This document shows, in pieces, positions 24,893 through 33,398 of a stretch of 64,000 bases of DNA (position 1 is its first letter; every line of letters starts with the position of its first letter). The position numbers were made by a program, and so were the translations under genes. The DNA is from Aurantimonas aggregata (GTDB lineage: Bacteria; Pseudomonadota; Alphaproteobacteria; Rhizobiales; Rhizobiaceae), in NCBI RefSeq assembly GCF_010500835.1, contig NZ_JAAAMJ010000010.1, positions 62,001-126,000 on the forward strand, read 5' to 3'. Below the pieces are notes generated by a model. The model saw nothing but the letters and a program-made list of their open reading frames with translations. It was not told where the DNA came from and did no database searches.

Positions 24893-24926
24893 GTGCCGCG
24901 CCGGCGGAAGGCGGCGCCGGCGCGGC
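24865..24926 (+). promoter_or_regulatory. Predicted programmed -1 ribosomal frameshift signal
   Basis: Visible parts in order: SD-like GGAGGA (24865-24870), 9 nt, slippery CCCAAAC in the correct zero-frame phase C CCA AAC (24880-24886), 8-nt spacer, then a perfect 11-bp all-GC stem GCCGCGCCGGC (24895-24905) / GCCGGCGCGGC (24916-24926) with a 10-nt loop. The zero-frame stop TGA is at 24890. This is the textbook bacterial -1 frameshift layout (as in dnaX and lambda G/GT). Confidence 0.75.
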
Positions 24927-25107
24927 TTTTCCCTGGGACGCGGCGATGGCGGCGGGGCTTGGCCATCTGCGGCTCGCCCCCCGCGACTTCTGGGCGATGA
25001 CGCCGCGCGAACTGGCCGCGGCGCTTGGGCCCGTCGGCGTGTCCGCCAGGCAACCGCCGCTGCGCGATGAGCTGGCCGCGCTGATCGCACAATTCCCCGA
25101 TCCTTGA
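24889..25107 (+). CDS. GTA gp10.1, tail assembly chaperone C-terminal part
   Basis: A 72-residue ORF of the short phage family next to gp10 (TIGR02216-like). The core FPWDAAMAAGLGHLRLAPRD then FWAMTPRELAAAL is typical. As a separate gene it would have to use the TTG at 24889 that overlaps the gp10 stop (TTGA). The SD-like GGAGGA is too far upstream for efficient initiation there. The -1 phase and slippery site suggest it is mainly made as a gp10-gp10.1 fusion. Confidence 0.85.
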   Translation: MSAAPAEGGAGAAFPWDAAMAAGLGHLRLAPRDFWAMTPRELAAALGPVGVSARQPPLRDELAALIAQFPDP

Positions 25108-25117
25108 GGGACGATCC

Positions 25118-25690
25118 ATGGAAGATGACGAGACGCTGAGCGTTGCCATCGTCGCCGATACCAGCGGCTTTGCGCAGGCGATGGACGACCTGACGCGCCG
25201 GGCGAACAGCTTCGGCACGGCGATCAGCTCGGCCCTGCGCGGCGCGGTGTCGGGCGGGCGGAGCTTCGACACGGTGCTGCGCCAGCTTGGGCAGAGAATC
25301 TCGACGATCGCACTCGATGCCGCGTTGCGGCCGCTGACCAATCTGGCGGCGAATGGGATCGGCCAGGTGCTCGGCGGGATTGGCGGCGCGGTGGCAGGCC
25401 AGGCGCCGCGCATCCTGCCGTTCGCGCAAGGCGGGGTGGTCGGGGCGCCGACCTTCTTTCCGACCGGCGGAAGGCTCGGGCTGATGGGCGAGGCGGGGGC
25501 GGAGGCGATCCTGCCGCTGCGGCGCGGCGCGGATGGCACGCTGGGCGTCGCGGCGCCTTCCGGCGGCGGGACGGGGCCGTCCATCGTGTTCAACGTGACG
25601 AGCCCAGACGCGGAAAGCTTCCGCCGCTCGGAGGCGCAGATCCAGGCGATGCTCGCGCGGGCGACAGGCCGCGGCCGGCGGGGGCTGTAG
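25118..25690 (+). CDS. GTA gp11, short tail tape measure protein
   Basis: A 190-residue tape measure protein. VAIVADTSGFAQAMDDLTRR is the N-terminal tape-measure motif, and SGGRSFDTVLRQLGQRISTI with ALDAALRPLTNLAANGIGQV is the central part. The C-terminal Gly-rich segment PFAQGGVVGAPTFFPTGGRL is shared with other GTA tape measures. The length is close to, and a little below, the 219 residues I recall for the Rhodobacter protein, consistent with a very short tail. Confidence 0.88.
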   Translation: MEDDETLSVAIVADTSGFAQAMDDLTRRANSFGTAISSALRGAVSGGRSFDTVLRQLGQRISTIALDAALRPLTNLAANGIGQVLGGIGGAVAGQAPRILPFAQGGVVGAPTFFPTGGRLGLMGEAGAEAILPLRRGADGTLGVAAPSGGGTGPSIVFNVTSPDAESFRRSEAQIQAMLARATGRGRRGL

Positions 25691-25692
25691 CG

Positions 25693-26328
25693 ATGGCTAT
25701 CGCGGCGTTCGAGGAAGTCAGGTTTCCGCTGCGCCTGTCCTTCGGGACGAGCGGCGGGCCGGGGCGGCGGGTGGAGATCGTGCGGCTTTCGACCGGGTTC
25801 GAGCACCGCAACCTCAGGCACCGTCACTCGGTGCGCCGCTACGACGCCGGGTCGGGGCTGCGGAGCCTGGCCGATCTCGCCGAGGTGTTGGCGTTCTTCG
25901 AGGCGCGGCGGGGGCGGCTGACAGGGTTCCGGTTTCGCGATCCGCTGGACTGGCATTCGGCGCCGCATGGCACGGCGGTCGGGGCGTTCGACCAGTTGCT
26001 CGGCATCGGCGACGGGACGACGACGCGCTTCGACCTGCGGAAGTCCTACGGCGAGGGAGAGGCGGCGTATCACCGGCCGATCGAGAAGCCGGTGGCGGGC
26101 ACGGTGAAGGCGGCGGTGGACGGAACGGAGGTCGCGGCGGGCGTCGTGGTCGATACGGTCGCGGGCGCTGTGAGCTTCGCGGCGCCGCCGGGGGTCGGGG
26201 CGGCGGTGACGGCGGGCTTCGCCTTCGACGTGCCGGTGCGCTTCGACATCGAGCAGCTGAGCGTCAACGTCGCGGCCTTCGAGGCCGGCGACATCCCCTC
26301 CATTCCCCTGATCGAGATAAGGCCATGA
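25693..26328 (+). CDS. GTA gp12, distal tail protein (DUF2460)
   Basis: A 211-residue baseplate protein of the DUF2460/TIGR02217 family. IAAFEEVRFPLRLSFGTSGG opens it. LIVxL-type patterns include FEHRNLRHRHSVRRYDAGSG, LADLAEVLAFFEARRGRLTG and FRFRDPLDWHS, and the end FDIEQLSVNVAAFEAGDIPS then IPLIEIRP is diagnostic. It overlaps gp13 by 4 bp (ATGA). Confidence 0.92.
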   Translation: MAIAAFEEVRFPLRLSFGTSGGPGRRVEIVRLSTGFEHRNLRHRHSVRRYDAGSGLRSLADLAEVLAFFEARRGRLTGFRFRDPLDWHSAPHGTAVGAFDQLLGIGDGTTTRFDLRKSYGEGEAAYHRPIEKPVAGTVKAAVDGTEVAAGVVVDTVAGAVSFAAPPGVGAAVTAGFAFDVPVRFDIEQLSVNVAAFEAGDIPSIPLIEIRP

Positions 26329-27215
26329 GAGACATTCCGGCGGCGCTGGCCGCGCATCTGGCGCGCCCGACGACGACGCTGGCGCATGGCTGGCGGCTGA
26401 CGCGCCAGGACGGCGCGGTGTTCGGCTTCACCGATCACGATGCGCCCCTGGACTTTGCCGGGACGGTGTTCGAGGCGGCGACGGGGCTGGGCGCGACGGA
26501 GGCGGAAGAAACGCTGGGGCTGGCGGCGACGACCGCGGAAGTCGAGGGCGCGCTGTCGTCGGCGGCGATCAGCGAGGCCGACATCAGGGCCGGGCGGTTC
26601 GACGGGGCGAGGGTCGAGATCTTCGTCGTCGACTGGCAGGACCCGGCGTCGCATCTGCTGCTCGACGTCGCTGAACTGGGCGAGGTGAAATACGGCGAGA
26701 CCGGCTTTGCTGCGGAACTGCGCGGCCGGACCGCTTCGCTCGACCGGGTGCGCGGACGGCTCTATCGCCGCCGCTGCGACGCGGTATTCGGCGACCATCG
26801 CTGCCGGTTTCCGGCACAGGAGCCGCCCTTCACGACCGAGGTCACGATCGCCGGCGTCGAGAGCGGGGCAGTGCTGGTGGCCGGCGATCTCGGCGGCGAT
26901 CCCGGGCGGTTCGGCCATGGGCGGGCGGTGTTCCTCGAAGGCGCGGCGGCGGGGCTGGCGGCGGAGATCGTGACGGCCGCTGCGACGGGGCTCGGCACGG
27001 TGCGGGTGGCCCTGGCCGATCCGCCGGAGGCGGCGCTCCAGGCGGGCGACCGGCTGCGATTGACCGAGGGCTGCGACCGGCAGTTCGCGACCTGCCGCGA
27101 CCGGTTCGGCAATCAGGCGAACTTTCGCGGCTTCCCGCATATTCCGGGCGGCGACCAGGTGTTCTCGATCGCCAAGAGCGACGGCGTGCATGACGGCGCG
27201 CCGGTGGTGCCATGA
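26325..27215 (+). CDS. GTA gp13, tail hub protein (DUF2163)
   Basis: A 296-residue protein with the DUF2163 N-terminal domain (MRDIPAALAAHLARPTTTLA, WRLTRQDGAVFGFTDHDAPL) and a C-terminal phage BR0599-like domain. The cysteines at RRCDAVFGDHRCRFP and EGCDRQFATCRDRFGNQANF fit the Fe-S/zinc-type site noted for GTA hubs. FRGFPHIPGGDQVF is the strongest conserved block. Both ends are coupled by ATGA overlaps to gp12 and gp14. Confidence 0.92.
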   Translation: MRDIPAALAAHLARPTTTLAHGWRLTRQDGAVFGFTDHDAPLDFAGTVFEAATGLGATEAEETLGLAATTAEVEGALSSAAISEADIRAGRFDGARVEIFVVDWQDPASHLLLDVAELGEVKYGETGFAAELRGRTASLDRVRGRLYRRRCDAVFGDHRCRFPAQEPPFTTEVTIAGVESGAVLVAGDLGGDPGRFGHGRAVFLEGAAAGLAAEIVTAAATGLGTVRVALADPPEAALQAGDRLRLTEGCDRQFATCRDRFGNQANFRGFPHIPGGDQVFSIAKSDGVHDGAPVVP

Positions 27216-27646
27216 GCGCGCCGAGGCGACCGGCCGAAGCGCTGGCCGTGGCGCGGAGGTTTCTCGGCACGCCCTATCGGCACCAGGGCTCTCGGCGCGG
27301 CATCGGCTGCGACTGTCTCGGCCTGGTGCGCGGGGTCTGGCGGGAGCTCTACGGCGACGAGCCGGAGGATCCGGGGCCTTATCGCACCGACTGGGCGGCG
27401 CGCGGCGGGCCGGACCGGCTGATGGCAGCGGCACGACGGCATCTCGTCGCGGTCCCTACGGCCGACAGGCTGCCGGGGGACGTCCTGCTGTTTCGCTGGC
27501 GGGACGGCGGGCCGGCGAGCCATTGCGGCATCGTGGAGACATGCGGGCGGGTGATCCACGCGTATGAGGGCGCCGCCGTCGTCTCCTCGCCGCTGCCGCA
27601 TGCCTGGTCGGCGCGGATCGCCGGCGTCTTTCGATTTCCGGAGTAG
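27212..27646 (+). CDS. GTA gp14, NlpC/P60 cell-wall peptidase
   Basis: A 144-residue peptidoglycan hydrolase of the tail tip, used to cross the recipient's wall. The catalytic Cys is in RRGIGCDCLGLVRGVW (about residue 34). The catalytic His is in GGPASHCGIVETCGRVIHAY (about 103), with a further His after it. Length is normal for GTA gp14. It is 3 bp from gp15. Confidence 0.92.
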   Translation: MSAPRRPAEALAVARRFLGTPYRHQGSRRGIGCDCLGLVRGVWRELYGDEPEDPGPYRTDWAARGGPDRLMAAARRHLVAVPTADRLPGDVLLFRWRDGGPASHCGIVETCGRVIHAYEGAAVVSSPLPHAWSARIAGVFRFPE

Positions 27647-27649
27647 ACG

Positions 27650-29812
27650 ATGGCGACGATCCTGTTGCAGGCGGCGGGCAGCCTCGTCGGCGGCGTGCTG
27701 GGCGGGCCGTTCGGCGCGATCCTCGGCCGGGCGGCGGGGGCGCTGGCCGGCGCCTCGGTCGATTCCTGGCTGTTCGGCGGCACGACGCGCAGCGAGGGGC
27801 CGCGGCTGACCGGCAGCCGCATCATGCAGGCCGACGAGGGCGCCGGTATCCCGCGCGTCTATGGCAGCGCCCGGGTCGCCGGCCAGGTGATCTGGACGAC
27901 GCGCTTCGAGGAGGATTCCGACACCGAGCGACAGGGCGGCAAGGGCGGCGGCCCGCGCACCGAGGTCACGACCTACAGCTATTACGGCAATGTCGCCGTC
28001 GGGCTCTGCGAGGGGCCGATCGCCGGGATCCGGCGGATCTGGGCGGATGGGGAGGAGCTCGACCTCACCGACATCGTCCACCGCGTGTATCCCGGCGACG
28101 AGAGCCAGGCGGCCGATCCGCTGATCGAGGCGCGGCAGGGCCAGGGCAACGCGCCGGCCTATCGGGGCCTCGCCTATCTGGTCTTCGAGCGGCTGCCGCT
28201 GGAGCGCTGGGGCAACCGCATCCCGCAGATCTCCTGCGAGGTGCTGCGCCCGGTCGGAAGGCTGGAGAACCAGATCCGGGCGATGACGATCATCCCCGGC
28301 GCCAGCGAGCACGGGCTCGACCCGCGCCCCGTGCGCGAGCGGCTGGGGCCGGGCGAGGACCGGCTGATGAACCGCAACATGCTCTACAAAACCAGCGACT
28401 GGTCGGCGGCGATGGACGAGCTCTCCGCGCTCTGCCCGGCGCTGGGGCGCTCGGCGCTGGTGGTCTCGTGGTTCGGCGACGATCTGCGGGCCGGGCACTG
28501 CCGGCTGCGGCCGGGGGTGGAGCTGGCGACGCGGGACGAGGAGGAGAGCTGGCGGGCCGGCGGCGTCGGGCGAAGCGGCGCGCGGCTGATCAGCCGGCTC
28601 GACGGCGGCCCGGCCTTCGGCGGCACGCCGAGCGATGCCGGCGTGTTGCGGGCGATCGCCGACCTGAAGGCGCGCGGGCTCGCCGTCACCTACTACCCGT
28701 TCATCCTGATGGACGTGCCGCCGGGCAATACGCTGTGCGACCCCTATGGCGGGACCGCGCAGGCGGCGTTTCCCTGGCGCGGGCGGCTGACGCTAGACAT
28801 CGCGCCCGGCCGGCCGGGTTCTCCGAATGGTACGGCAGCGGCACGGACGGCCATCGCGGCGTTTCTCGGCGCGGCCGATCCGTCGGACTTCAGCGTCGGG
28901 CCGAATGGGATCGCTTATTCGGGGCCGAACGAGTGGTCCTATCGCCGGATGATCTTCCACCAGGCGCATCTGGCGAAGCTGGCCGGGGTGGATGCCTTCG
29001 TCATCGGGTCGGAGATGCGCGGCCTGACGCAGATCCGGGACGGCGAGGGGCGGTTCCCCTTCGTCGAGGGGCTGATCGCCATCGCCGAAGCGGTGAAGGC
29101 GATGATGCCGGATGCGATCGTCACCTATGCCGCGGACTGGAGCGAGTATTTCGGCCACCAGCCGGCGGACGGCTCGGGCGACGTGTTCTACCACCTCGAT
29201 CCGCTCTGGGCGTCGCCGGCGATCGACGTCGTCGGCATCGACAATTACCTGCCGCTGGCCGACCGGCGCGATGGCGCGGCGGGGACGGACGAGGCGCCGT
29301 CGGACTACGATCTGCCGGCGCTGCGCGCGGGGATCGCGGGCGGGGAGTATTTCGACTGGTATTATGCCAGCGACGCCGACCGGGCGGCCGGGCTGCGCAC
29401 GCCGATCACCGACGAGGCGGCGGGCAAGCCCTGGGTGTTCCGGCCTAAGGACATCGCCAGCTGGTGGGCGTACCCGCATGTCGAGCGGCGCGGCGGCGTG
29501 GAAGTGGCGGGTACCTCGCCCTGGGTGCCTATGTCGAAGCCGATCTGGTTCACCGAACTCGGCTGCCCGGCGATCCACCGGGGGCCGAACCAGCCCAATG
29601 TCTTCGTCGATCCGAAATCGTCGGAAAGCTTCGTGCCGCATTTCTCCGCCGGCGGGCGGGACGACCTGGTGCAGCGGCGGTTCCTCGAGGCGCAGCTCGG
29701 CTTCTGGGACCCGGCGTCACCGGATTTCGCCGCGGCGAACAATCCGGTCTCGCCGCTCTATGGCGGGCACATGGTCGATCCCGGCGCGATCCATCTCTGC
29801 GCCCTTATGTAG
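27650..29812 (+). pseudogene. GTA gp15 (tail tip/host specificity protein), 5' part, truncated by an insertion element
   Basis: The first 716 codons of the approximately 1,294-codon gp15. The N terminus (ATILLQAAGSLVGGVLGGPF) is the usual GTA opening. The GTA TIM-barrel glycosidase-like domain occupies about residues 430-715 (MIFHQAHLAKLAGVDAFVIG, VDVVGIDNYLPLADR-like GIDNYLPLADRRDG, FTELGCPAIHRGPNQPNVF). At 29799 the frame enters the IS element and terminates at IHLCALM. Without the insertion the codons join TG+G to read IHLWTWDAR, continuing at 33432. The product, if made, lacks the whole C-terminal tail-tip half, so gp15 function is probably lost. Confidence 0.92.
29792..29799. repeat. Left target-site duplication
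   Basis: CATCTCTG, identical to 33424-33431. Flanking bases differ on both sides, so the duplication is exactly 8 bp, as expected for IS1595-family transposition. Confidence 0.93.
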
Positions 29813-29824
29813 CAGATGCACCAG
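29800..29824 (+). repeat. Left terminal inverted repeat
   Basis: 25 bp, exact inverse of 33399-33423. Similarity continues weakly inward (TTTCGG versus TCTCGG). Confidence 0.92.
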
Positions 29825-29867
29825 CATTTCGGTAGGCGGAACAGCCGGCTAGCCCGATAATGGGCGC

Positions 29868-30335
29868 ATGGAACGAAAGCACCGCGCCACCCGAACCGAC
29901 AGCTACAAGCTTACCATAGCCGGGCTGCTCACCACACGCGCCGAGATGGCAGGGGAACGTGTCCGGGCCGTCGAGCACCTGGCCGCAGTGGATCGCGATC
30001 TGGGCCACCTAGATGCGGTGCTGGCGATGTTCGGCGTGACGGACGGGCACAAGGTGAAGCCGCTGCAGCGGGCCACCACGCCACGCGCAAAGCGGGCGGA
30101 CGTGCTGGCGCGGCATCGGACCATGCTCGCCGTTATGCGCTCTACAGGAGCCGCCACGACCACCCAGATTGCCGAAGCGGTGACGCCACTGTTCAAGCTA
30201 CACGACGATCACGAGCCGGAACCCGCCGCCGTCCTGTCAGCCGTGCGCAAGATGTTGCACAGGCTGGAGCGACAAGGCGGAGTGGTGCGGGACGGTTGGG
30301 ATGGGGACGCGCGGGTGTGGCGTCTGCAAGGCTGA
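29868..30335 (+). CDS. Passenger gene: hypothetical winged-helix-like protein
   Basis: A 155-residue protein not recognised. The first half is charged and helical (LLTTRAEMAGERVRAVEHLA). The second half, KRADVLARHRTMLAVMRSTG with TTTQIAEAV and then AVRKMLHRLERQGGVVRDGW, reads like a winged helix-turn-helix with a recognition helix and a wing ending DARVWRL. It lies just inside the left end of the element and is transcribed inward. It may regulate the element or be accessory to transposition; neither is shown. Confidence 0.6.
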   Translation: MERKHRATRTDSYKLTIAGLLTTRAEMAGERVRAVEHLAAVDRDLGHLDAVLAMFGVTDGHKVKPLQRATTPRAKRADVLARHRTMLAVMRSTGAATTTQIAEAVTPLFKLHDDHEPEPAAVLSAVRKMLHRLERQGGVVRDGWDGDARVWRLQG

Positions 30336-30456
30336 GGTATGGCGACCGGATTTTGTACGTTGTATGGCGCTCAGCGCGGGGCTAACGCGGGAGCGTATTC
30401 TATGCGCTGCGGGATGCGGGTGTGAGTGAAATTATCTTCACTAGCGATGGCGCGAT

Positions 30457-30687
30457 CTAGTCTTCTAGCGAGGAAGGGTGCTGGCCAAACTCATCGCAGA
30501 GCTTCTGGAGTGCCCAGAACTCGCAACGGTCATCGGTGCCTTCTGTCGGAACGGTGAAAGGGTATCCATCAGGCCCCTTCCACCACTCTGCCGTATTAAG
30601 CGGACCCTTCCCCTCCAAGGGAGAGCAACCCCAGCGTCGGAGCTTACCTTCCCATTGGGATCGGGACAGGAGGCGATTAGCAATCAA
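30457..30687 (-). CDS. Passenger gene: 76-residue hypothetical protein
   Basis: Starts at TTG 30687, 3 bp after the DUF1902 stop, so probably co-translated with it. The sequence (RLLSRSQWEGKLRRWGCSPL, EWWKGPDGYPFTVPTEG, CDEFGQHPSSLED) has no membrane or signal part and no family I know. The tryptophan-rich centre is unusual for random ORFs. The GC content is lower than that of surrounding GTA genes. Confidence 0.5.
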   Translation of the reverse strand: MIANRLLSRSQWEGKLRRWGCSPLEGKGPLNTAEWWKGPDGYPFTVPTEGTDDRCEFWALQKLCDEFGQHPSSLED

Positions 30688-30690
30688 TGG

Positions 30691-30978
30691 TCAGTGGCAA
30701 TATGCGACGTATTCTTTTTGTGTCGGCATGAACGAGCGAGGCTCGACAATGCCGCCATTTTCGAGAATTTCACGTATATTGCGTAAGGGTTCGACTTCGA
30801 TTTCCGCTTTCAGCCGAGCCGACAAAATGGTTTCCATGGCCGGGCAAATGTCCGCCAGAACTCCATCTATGTCCGTGTGGGAAAGCACCAAACCGGGCAC
30901 GTCATCGCTCCATGCTCGCAGCCCGCCGTCTGGGCGAGACTCAAACATGACCGTAACCTTAAATGATCTTTCCGACAT
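30691..30978 (-). CDS. Passenger gene: DUF1902 (HicB-like fold) protein
   Basis: A 95-residue protein with the DUF1902 pattern: SFKVTVMFESRPDGGLRAWS then DDVPGLVLSHTDIDGVLADI, and a C-terminal part naming the residue LRNIREILENGG. DUF1902 shares the partially degraded RNase H-like fold of HicB antitoxins, but no HicA toxin is beside it. The downstream 76-residue ORF is not HicA-like. A toxin-antitoxin role is therefore only a possibility. Confidence 0.7.
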   Translation of the reverse strand: MSERSFKVTVMFESRPDGGLRAWSDDVPGLVLSHTDIDGVLADICPAMETILSARLKAEIEVEPLRNIREILENGGIVEPRSFMPTQKEYVAYCH

Positions 30979-31096
30979 GATATTATCTCTGATCCCGAGG
31001 GATTCCGGCTGAGGATGTGGTCCGTCAACTCACGTCATATGTGTTTCCTTTTAAGTCCGTGTCAATTGAAGTTGCGTTAACGATCGCGTTGGTCGT

Positions 31097-32059
31097 TCAC
31101 CGCTGCCAGTAGCCGCACCATGATCGGCTGATCGGCGACAGCATCGCATTGCCGACCAGCGCGAAGGCGTTGCCGCCGTTGTCGCGGCGACGGTGATCCT
31201 CGCACCATGCGGCGTTCGCAGCGTAGGCGGCGAGGTACTTGGGCGACACGCCGTGGTGCTGGCCTGCGACCATGCGGCGAAGGCGGGAGAAGAAGCTTTC
31301 CACCCAGTTCGTGTGCTTGCCGTGGCCCTCGCTATAGGCTTCCGAGTGATTGATCCGCTCGGTGGGGAAGAAGGCTTCAAGAACGTCCCAGTGCGTCGCC
31401 TCGTCAGCAAAGACGGTGCCGGTGGATGCGACCAGCTCGCGGGCCAGGGCGACGCCCTCGTGCTCGAAATTGCGGACGAAGGTCAGGGTCCGGCCCATGC
31501 GCTGGCGAAGGGCGATGACAACGCGGCGGGTGCCGGTCTGGTGCTCTTTGAGGCGACGGTCGATCCGGTCTTCCTTGCGGTTTTCCGGCTTGATCGAACC
31601 GCCGAAATAGGCGCCGTCGATCTCGACTTCCTCGTCCAGCGTGAAGCCGGCGGTTTCGTTCGCCATCGCCTCGCGCAGCTTGTGGCAGAGAACGAAGGCC
31701 GTCTTGTACTGGCAATCGAGATCGCGGGAGAGCTGCAGGGCGGAGATGCCCTTAACCGCGTTCACGAACAGCGCGATGGCAGCGAGAAGGTCGGTAAAGC
31801 CCATCTTGCGGGAATGAAAGATCGTGCCGCTCGTCACCGAGAACTGGTGATGGCAGGCGGCGCACTTGAACCGGCGGCGGCTGGTGATCTCGTAGCTGTC
31901 GAGGCAGCCGCAACGCGGGCAAACCGGGGTGCCGTTGGTGGAAGCCCAGCGGATCGCCTTGAACTGCTCGTAAGCTTTCTCCTCGCCGGCCTTGTAGATG
32001 GCGCGGATCGAGAGGGTGCGGGCTTTTGCGGAGAGAAGGAAGTGCTGTGCCATTGTCAT
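31097..32059 (-). CDS. IS1595-family transposase (ISXO2/ISNwi1-like DDE)
   Basis: A 320-residue transposase. It has an N-terminal zinc ribbon with Cys47, Cys50, Cys66 and Cys69 (VCPRCG, KCAACHHQFS). The catalytic residues are Asp148 in EVEIDGAYFGG, Asp219 in VFADEATHWDVL and the third acidic/Asn site in HTNWVESFFSRLRRM (Asn251/Glu254). All motifs are intact and no stop or frameshift is seen, so the element is probably active. ATG 32059 follows GGAAACG. It is divergent from DUF6471. Confidence 0.93.
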   Translation of the reverse strand: MTMAQHFLLSAKARTLSIRAIYKAGEEKAYEQFKAIRWASTNGTPVCPRCGCLDSYEITSRRRFKCAACHHQFSVTSGTIFHSRKMGFTDLLAAIALFVNAVKGISALQLSRDLDCQYKTAFVLCHKLREAMANETAGFTLDEEVEIDGAYFGGSIKPENRKEDRIDRRLKEHQTGTRRVVIALRQRMGRTLTFVRNFEHEGVALARELVASTGTVFADEATHWDVLEAFFPTERINHSEAYSEGHGKHTNWVESFFSRLRRMVAGQHHGVSPKYLAAYAANAAWCEDHRRRDNGGNAFALVGNAMLSPISRSWCGYWQR

Positions 32060-32066
32060 CGTTTCC

Positions 32067-32136
32067 AGTGCTTGTGCACTAGATATGATGACATCGCATC
32101 ATCGTGTCAAGGGCTTAAGCACCTTAAATGATGACA
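32067..32136. promoter_or_regulatory. Divergent control region between transposase and DUF6471 genes
   Basis: Contains AGTGC-TTGT-GCACT (32067-32080), an inverted repeat just upstream of the transposase start. Two direct copies of ATGATGACA lie at 32085-32093 and 32128-32136, with a reverse relative (TGTCAT) at 32054-32059. This looks like operator architecture. DUF6471, encoded next door, would be a candidate ligand. Confidence 0.4.
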
Positions 32137-32189
32137 AAAGCCCCGTGGGACGCTACATGCTCGGTAGCGAAACGAGTGGAGCGATATAG

Positions 32190-32414
32190 ATGGTCGAGCG
32201 GACGGACTGGGAAGAGAAGGCGAAGGGCATTCTACGGGGCGAGATGGCCCGCAGGAGCGTGACCTATGCGCAGCTCGTTGAGAAGCTTGCGGCTATCGGG
32301 GTTGAGGAGACAGAACGGAACCTGCGCAATAAGGTGAGCCGGGGGAAATTCACCGCAGGATTCTTGCTTCAATGTCTAGCCGCATTAGGGACGGAACATT
32401 TGCAACTTGGCTAA
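32190..32414 (+). CDS. Passenger gene: DUF6471 protein
   Basis: A 74-residue protein with the DUF6471 pattern: WEEKAKGILRGEMARRSVTY, then AQLVEKLAAIGVEETERNLR and NKVSRGKFTAGFLLQCLAAL. The helices suggest a small helix-turn-helix-like domain. DUF6471 members are often found with transposases and phage-like accessory genes. ATG 32190 has GGAG upstream. The last 43 bp overlap the next gene. Confidence 0.78.
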   Translation: MVERTDWEEKAKGILRGEMARRSVTYAQLVEKLAAIGVEETERNLRNKVSRGKFTAGFLLQCLAALGTEHLQLG

Positions 32415-33298
32415 TCATCGCCATCGGCCTCTCACTTATTGCGTTGGTGGCCTTCACGGTCGCTTCGTCAAAGGGATACCAGCGCGCCTATCAGCAAAAC
32501 GAGGCTGAAAACGCTTCCTATGCTCAGCGTGAAGGCCACTATCGCAGCTGCCTCATGCTGCCCAGCGTCGAGCAGGCGCGGGAGTGCGCCGAAAATGCCC
32601 CCGAAGCAGATCGCGCAGAGAGACGCGCCGAGGAAGATCTGAATGCTCAACGGGAGATGGCGGACTGGGCCGAGGGTGTATTGTGGGCCACGCTGGCTAG
32701 CGTCGGGGTCACTGCCGTCGGCATAGTGTTCGTCTGGCGATCCTTGAACGCCAACACCGCTGCCGTCGACCAAGCGAGGCGAGCCAACGACATCGCTGAT
32801 CAGCATAGTCGTGCTGATCTTAGAGCATGGCTGATCGTGAAGATTAACTCGATCGGCCCGATCTTTCGCGAAAGTGACAATATTTTCGTCAGTGTAGATG
32901 CCAGCATTGAGAACACCGGCCGCTCCCCGGCCACGGATTTGTGCTTTTACATCGATATCGTTTCGCTTTTCAACAACGATCCCAAGCTTGGGCCTCGATG
33001 GTTCGATGGCGCCACAACATCTCGTCGGACGGGCGGAGGAAATGATGCACTCGGACCCAACGAGGTTCGCTCTATTCGGGTGGATTGTGTGGTGCATGAG
33101 AAGGACTTTGCTTCTGCCGGCGAATTTTTGAGCCTCAAATACAAGATGTTCATCGGGGTTGTTTACAGAACCATTATCCCGAACCATGAGTGCTTCACCT
33201 TCAAGGTCCTCGCAATCCAAGGCTCCACAAGCATTGAAAATGGCGACCCGTTCCATGTCGAAGCCAGATGGTGGGATATGGCCTCCAAGATGCGTTAG
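32372..33298 (+). CDS. Passenger gene: two-TM hypothetical membrane protein
   Basis: A 308-residue protein with one membrane helix at about residues 11-33 (FATWLIIAIGLSLIALVAFT) and another at about 105-125 (LWATLASVGVTAVGIVFVW). Between them is a charged periplasmic segment with a Cys pair (SCLMLP, ARECAENAPEADRAERRAEE). The C-terminal 180 residues form a soluble beta-rich domain. It overlaps DUF6471 by 43 bp and probably shares its promoter. Layout resembles phage-exclusion or stress-type accessory membrane proteins, but no function can be assigned. Confidence 0.65.
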   Translation: MSSRIRDGTFATWLIIAIGLSLIALVAFTVASSKGYQRAYQQNEAENASYAQREGHYRSCLMLPSVEQARECAENAPEADRAERRAEEDLNAQREMADWAEGVLWATLASVGVTAVGIVFVWRSLNANTAAVDQARRANDIADQHSRADLRAWLIVKINSIGPIFRESDNIFVSVDASIENTGRSPATDLCFYIDIVSLFNNDPKLGPRWFDGATTSRRTGGGNDALGPNEVRSIRVDCVVHEKDFASAGEFLSLKYKMFIGVVYRTIIPNHECFTFKVLAIQGSTSIENGDPFHVEARWWDMASKMR

Positions 33299-33398
33299 GT
33301 TATTTCCGGTCGCGGCCAGAGCGGAGTACGCCACTACAGCGGCCAGCGTAGCTAGCGCGATCATGCCTCACCGCCCCTCAGCGGACTGACCGCCGAGA

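Noticed and set aside
30457-30978. HicAB toxin-antitoxin system in the insertion element
   Set aside because: DUF1902 has the HicB-like fold, but the neighbouring 76-residue ORF lacks the HicA double-stranded RNA-binding pattern and catalytic histidine.
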